A stretch of DNA of 9,443 nt from an uncultured Ruminococcus sp. (GTDB lineage: Bacteria; Bacillota; Clostridia; Oscillospirales; CAG-272), in contig CACXBN010000011.1 of assembly GCA_902765885.1 (NCBI GenBank), positions 1-9,443 on the forward strand. Reading direction: 5' to 3'. The position numbers and the translations under genes were made by a program. Under the pieces are notes generated by a model. That model was not told the DNA's origin. It saw nothing but the letters and a program-made list of their open reading frames with translations, and did not search any database. Of the stretch, positions 6,911-9,443 are shown piece after piece (position 1 is the stretch's first letter; the number at the start of each line of letters is the position of its first letter).

Positions 6911-8184
6911 TTATCCTCGAACCTTGCAGTAACGCTCTTGGCATGTCCCGTCAGACCTTCCTCACAGGCAAAAACGCGTATGTTTTCAGCCACCTCGGAG
7001 AGCGCTTTCTCAGTATAATAGGTAAATTGAGTCTTTTTCACAAAATCGTCCACAGACAGCGGGCTTGAAAACTTAGCTGTACCGCCGGTTGGCAAAGTGT
7101 GATTAGGACCTGCAAAATAATCCCCTAAAGCTTCGGGGCAGTAATATCCCATAAACACTGATCCTGCATTTCTGACTTTTCCCAGATAGTCAAACGGATT
7201 TCTGACTGCAAGTTCCAGATGTTCCGGAGCAATTTCATTGGAAATCTCGAGTGCCGTATCAATGTTTTCCGCAACTATGATTTTTCCGTTGACATCTATG
7301 GAAGTTCTGGCTATTTCATATCTTTCAAGCAGTGGAAGCTGTTTTTCCAGCTCTTTCGAAACGGACTCAGCCAGATCTTCTGAATCGGTAATCAGCACGG
7401 CGCTTGCATTTTTGTCATGTTCTGCCTGCGAAAGCAGATCAGCTGCCACAAAGGAAGGATCCGCATCTTTGTCAGCGACGATCAGTATCTCACTCGGCCC
7501 TGCTATCATGTCTATGGATACTTTTCCGAACACCTGCCTCTTGGCCTCTGCGACATATGCGTTTCCCGGTCCGACTATTTTATCCACCTTTGGAATGGTT
7601 TCCGTACCGTATGCCAGAGCAGCTATGGCCTGTGCACCGCCGACTTTATATATCTCCTGTACCCCGGCTATATCCGCGGCAACAAGCAATGACGGATTGA
7701 TTTTGCCTTCCCTGTCCGGTGGCGTTGTTATAACAACTTTTGAACATCCCGCTATAATTGCCGGTATTGAATCCATGAGGACGGTAGACGGATATGCCGC
7801 TGTTCCTCCCGGTACATAAAGACCTACTTTTTCAATCGGTATGACTTTCTGGCCGATGACTGTGCCGCTTTCATCTGTCAGTGCGAATCCGTTTCTTACC
7901 TGTTTTTCATGAAATCTTCTTATGTTGGCTGCAGCCTGTCTGATTGTTTCTGTAAGATAAGGATCAGTAACATCATATGCTTCCCTGATCTCTTCATCGG
8001 AAACTCTGAATGTTTCAAGTTCGGCCTTATCAAATTTTAATGTATATTTTTTAAGAGCCGCATCTCCGTTGGTTTTCACGTCATTGATTATTTCCGAAAC
8101 AACTTCCGCAGTGTCCACAGGCATAGCGGCTCTTGAGAATATTTCTAAATTGTCGGATTCTCCGTATCTAAACTTCTTAATCAT
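6907..8184 (-). CDS. hisD: Histidinol dehydrogenase HisD
   Basis: This zinc enzyme performs the last two oxidations, histidinol to histidinal to histidine, with two NAD+. Numbering here counts from a GTG at 8191-8193, which would give 428 residues; from the ATG at 8182-8184 it has 425, normal for the family. Key segments are V-G-L-Y-V-P-G-G (123-130), V-G-G-A-Q-A-I-A (184-191), V-G-P-G-N-A-Y-V-A (207-215) and A-G-P-S-E-I-L (231-237). Zinc ligands are Q256 and H259 (S-Q-A-E-H-D), D358 (A-L-G-D-Y-F) and H417 (G-L-T-G-H-A). The catalytic pair E324-H325 lies in A-P-E-H-L-E-L. I prefer the ATG because GGTGG (8190-8194) stands 5 bases before it and the GTG has no such site. It overlaps the end of hisG by 8 bases and hisC by 4. 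All catalytic residues are present. Confidence 0.97.
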   Translation of the reverse strand: MIKKFRYGESDNLEIFSRAAMPVDTAEVVSEIINDVKTNGDAALKKYTLKFDKAELETFRVSDEEIREAYDVTDPYLTETIRQAAANIRRFHEKQVRNGFALTDESGTVIGQKVIPIEKVGLYVPGGTAAYPSTVLMDSIPAIIAGCSKVVITTPPDREGKINPSLLVAADIAGVQEIYKVGGAQAIAALAYGTETIPKVDKIVGPGNAYVAEAKRQVFGKVSIDMIAGPSEILIVADKDADPSFVAADLLSQAEHDKNASAVLITDSEDLAESVSKELEKQLPLLERYEIARTSIDVNGKIIVAENIDTALEISNEIAPEHLELAVRNPFDYLGKVRNAGSVFMGYYCPEALGDYFAGPNHTLPTGGTAKFSSPLSVDDFVKKTQFTYYTEKALSEVAENIRVFACEEGLTGHAKSVTARFEDK

Positions 8185-8821
8185 TTTTACCACCGATTAC
8201 CGTTGCTAATGAACTTATGATTTTGTTTATCCCGTTATATTTAAACTTAAAACTTGATTTGTTTGATATAAGTCTGGCACTAATATCAAGAATAGACTCA
8301 AGAATAACAAGATTGTTTTCTTTAAGTGTTGTACCTGTTTCTACAATATCGACTATCACATCAGACAGGCCGAGCAAAGGAGCCAGCTCTATTGAACCGT
8401 TAAGCTTGATAATATCTATGTTCTTGCCTGTTGAATAAAAGTAGTTCTGAGTGATATTGACAAATTTCGTGGCCACTCTCAGTGTTCTTGAAGGATCCTC
8501 GTGATAATCGCTTTTGCCTGCTATGACCATTCTGCATTTTCCGAGTTTCAGATCAAGCATTTCATATACGTCCGGATCATACTCAAGAAGGATATCTTTG
8601 CCGGCAACACCGATATCAGCCACTCCTCTCTCAACATAGATAGGAACATCTGACGGTTTTACCCAAAAATATCTGACCCCTGCCTCTTCGTTTTCAAACA
8701 CCAGCTTCCTGTTGTTTTCAAGAATTGAAGGGCATTCATATCCGGATTTTGCAAATATTGAGTATACTTTCTCCCCGAGTCTTCCTTTGGGGAGAGCTAC
8801 GTTTATCATTTTACAGCTCAT
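8177..8821 (-). CDS. hisG: ATP phosphoribosyltransferase catalytic subunit HisG, short form
   Basis: This enzyme starts histidine synthesis by joining ATP and PRPP to give PR-ATP, the committed and feedback-controlled step. At 214 residues it is the short HisG form, which lacks the C-terminal ACT-like histidine-binding domain of the roughly 290-residue long form. The opening I-N-V-A-L-P-K-G-R-L-G-E (6-17) is diagnostic. V-P-I-Y-V-E-R-G-V-A-D-I-G-V-A-G-K-D (59-76) and the PRPP-binding loop D-I-V-E-T-G-T-T-L (158-166) follow. Short HisG works only in a complex with HisZ, whose gene lies immediately upstream and overlaps it in an ATGA junction (8818-8821). AGGGGA (8827-8832) is 5 bases before the ATG at 8819-8821, supporting that start over Met5. 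The 3' end overlaps hisD. Confidence 0.97.
   Translation of the reverse strand: MSCKMINVALPKGRLGEKVYSIFAKSGYECPSILENNRKLVFENEEAGVRYFWVKPSDVPIYVERGVADIGVAGKDILLEYDPDVYEMLDLKLGKCRMVIAGKSDYHEDPSRTLRVATKFVNITQNYFYSTGKNIDIIKLNGSIELAPLLGLSDVIVDIVETGTTLKENNLVILESILDISARLISNKSSFKFKYNGINKIISSLATVIGGKND
8190..8194 (-). promoter_or_regulatory. Shine-Dalgarno-like site that favours the ATG start of hisD
   Basis: The minus strand reads GGTGG, then TAAAA, then ATG (8184-8182). The upstream GTG at 8193-8191 overlaps this site and has only TAATC-type sequence before it. The site therefore supports a hisD start at Met4 of the longest frame. Confidence 0.55.
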
Positions 8822-9443
8822 ATCGATCCCCTGATGTCTTTGATTTCCTTGTATCTCATGTCTTTCGGAATCTCCGTTACCGCCATTACGGTATTGTTTC
8901 CAAACTGCTGTTTGTGCACGGTACTGATTACTTTTTCTGGTGATGTTTCATTATCATAGAGCACAAGTGTATCAACATCATATTTCCTTTGATTTATATT
9001 GACTCTTTCAAGCGCGTCTGTGTAAAAGGCAAAGCCTATTGCGCCTGCATTCAGGCCGAATTTCTTCAGCAGCTTACTGTATTGTCCGCCTGACAGAACA
9101 CTGACCGGAATGTTTTCAATATATCCCTTGAATATTATGCCGTCATAGAATCTTATATCGTTTATAAGTGAAAAGTCTATTCGGATATAATCTCCCAAAT
9201 CGTTGCTATCCATGGCTTCTACGATTTTTCTGAATTCTTCGAGCCTTTCACTGTCTACAAGACCTGTGAATTCATTTCTGAGTATTTCAAGAGCCGAAAC
9301 AGGGGCTTCAAATGCGGTTACAAGCTTTTCAAAAGAATCTATATACTTCTGATCAACATTATAGTTTTTAAACCTGCCAATCACTGCACTTATATTTTTT
9401 CGGCTGATCTCTTCAAAAAGATCATGGATATCATTTTCTTTTA
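8818..9443 (-). CDS. hisZ: ATP phosphoribosyltransferase regulatory subunit HisZ, C-terminal part (5' end outside window)
   Basis: The frame stays open to the right edge of the window, so 207 codons are visible and the N-terminal half is missing. A GTG at 9382-9384 is an internal valine codon rather than a start, because in-frame coding sequence continues upstream of it. HisZ is a catalytically dead paralogue of histidyl-tRNA synthetase that activates short HisG and gives it histidine feedback inhibition. The visible part fits the end of the synthetase-like core. Counted from the window edge, R-F-Y-D-G-I-I-F-K-G-Y is at 97-107, a degenerate form of the Y-Y-T-G-x-V-F-E motif. L-S-G-G-Q-Y-S-K-L-L (116-125) follows, then G-A-I-G-F-A-F-Y-T-D (133-142), the motif 3 region without its usual arginine signature. 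No anticodon-binding domain typical of a true HisRS is evident. It is the most upstream visible gene of the operon, so the operon promoter and leader lie outside. Confidence 0.93.
   Translation of the reverse strand, partial: KENDIHDLFEEISRKNISAVIGRFKNYNVDQKYIDSFEKLVTAFEAPVSALEILRNEFTGLVDSERLEEFRKIVEAMDSNDLGDYIRIDFSLINDIRFYDGIIFKGYIENIPVSVLSGGQYSKLLKKFGLNAGAIGFAFYTDALERVNINQRKYDVDTLVLYDNETSPEKVISTVHKQQFGNNTVMAVTEIPKDMRYKEIKDIRGSI

Noticed and set aside
7238..7819. Long + strand open frame of about 190 codons inside hisD
   Set aside because: It lies antisense to conserved HisD coding sequence, resembles no family I know, and its composition is that expected of the complement of a real gene.
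8818..9384. hisZ starting at the GTG 9382-9384
   Set aside because: The reading frame continues upstream to the window edge with plausible coding sequence, and a 188-residue protein would lack half of the HisZ core.
8818..9443. True histidyl-tRNA synthetase at the right edge
   Set aside because: The visible catalytic motifs are degenerate, the anticodon-binding domain is absent, and the gene is coupled to short hisG, all fitting HisZ.
2507..9443. T-box or histidine attenuator controlling the operon
   Set aside because: Such an element would lie upstream of hisZ, beyond the right edge; nothing like it appears between the his genes, which are separated by 3 bases or fewer apart from the 10 between hisF and hisIE.
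1..9443. Mobile element, CRISPR array, defence or toxin system
   Set aside because: No transposase, integrase, direct or inverted repeats at gene borders, spaced repeats or unexplained gene is present; all sizeable stretches are accounted for by housekeeping genes.

Overview
This window looks like chromosomal DNA of an anaerobic Bacillota, most likely a member of the Clostridia. The base composition is moderately AT-rich. Coding is dense, with ATGA or TAATG overlaps between genes. Histidine synthesis uses the split HisZ/short-HisG first enzyme, a HisB without phosphatase domain, a fused HisIE, and a hisC placed between hisD and hisB. The genus cannot be read from the sequence. I see no mobile element, CRISPR array, rRNA or tRNA, and no sign of recent transfer.

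Layout. On the + strand, positions 1-465 hold the C-terminal part of a class I SAM-dependent methyltransferase, followed after 3 bases by nrdR (469-921), the regulator of ribonucleotide reductase genes. A symmetrical hairpin with T-runs on both sides (about 922-966) ends this unit and also the unit arriving from the other direction. Everything else is on the minus strand. Reading from the right edge leftwards, the order is hisZ (cut by the window end), hisG, hisD, hisC, hisB, hisH, hisA, hisF and hisIE. A 101-base intergenic region (2406-2506) then carries a hairpin and an extended -10 promoter, followed by a purine permease of the NCS2/AzgA-PbuG type (975-2405).

How the genes work together. 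HisZ plus HisG condense ATP with PRPP. HisIE hydrolyses the product and opens its ring, and HisA isomerises it. HisH and HisF insert glutamine nitrogen and release IGP and AICAR. HisB dehydrates IGP, HisC transaminates, and HisD oxidises histidinol to histidine. Every step is present except histidinol-phosphate phosphatase, which must be encoded elsewhere. The pathway consumes ATP and returns AICAR to purine synthesis, so the downstream purine permease is metabolically adjacent, although it seems to have its own promoter.

Overall this is an orderly housekeeping region. I found no previously undescribed system. The points worth a second look are the hairpin/promoter overlap at 2430-2476, the ambiguous starts of hisC and hisD, a possible internal promoter at the hisB/hisH junction, and the absent phosphatase.
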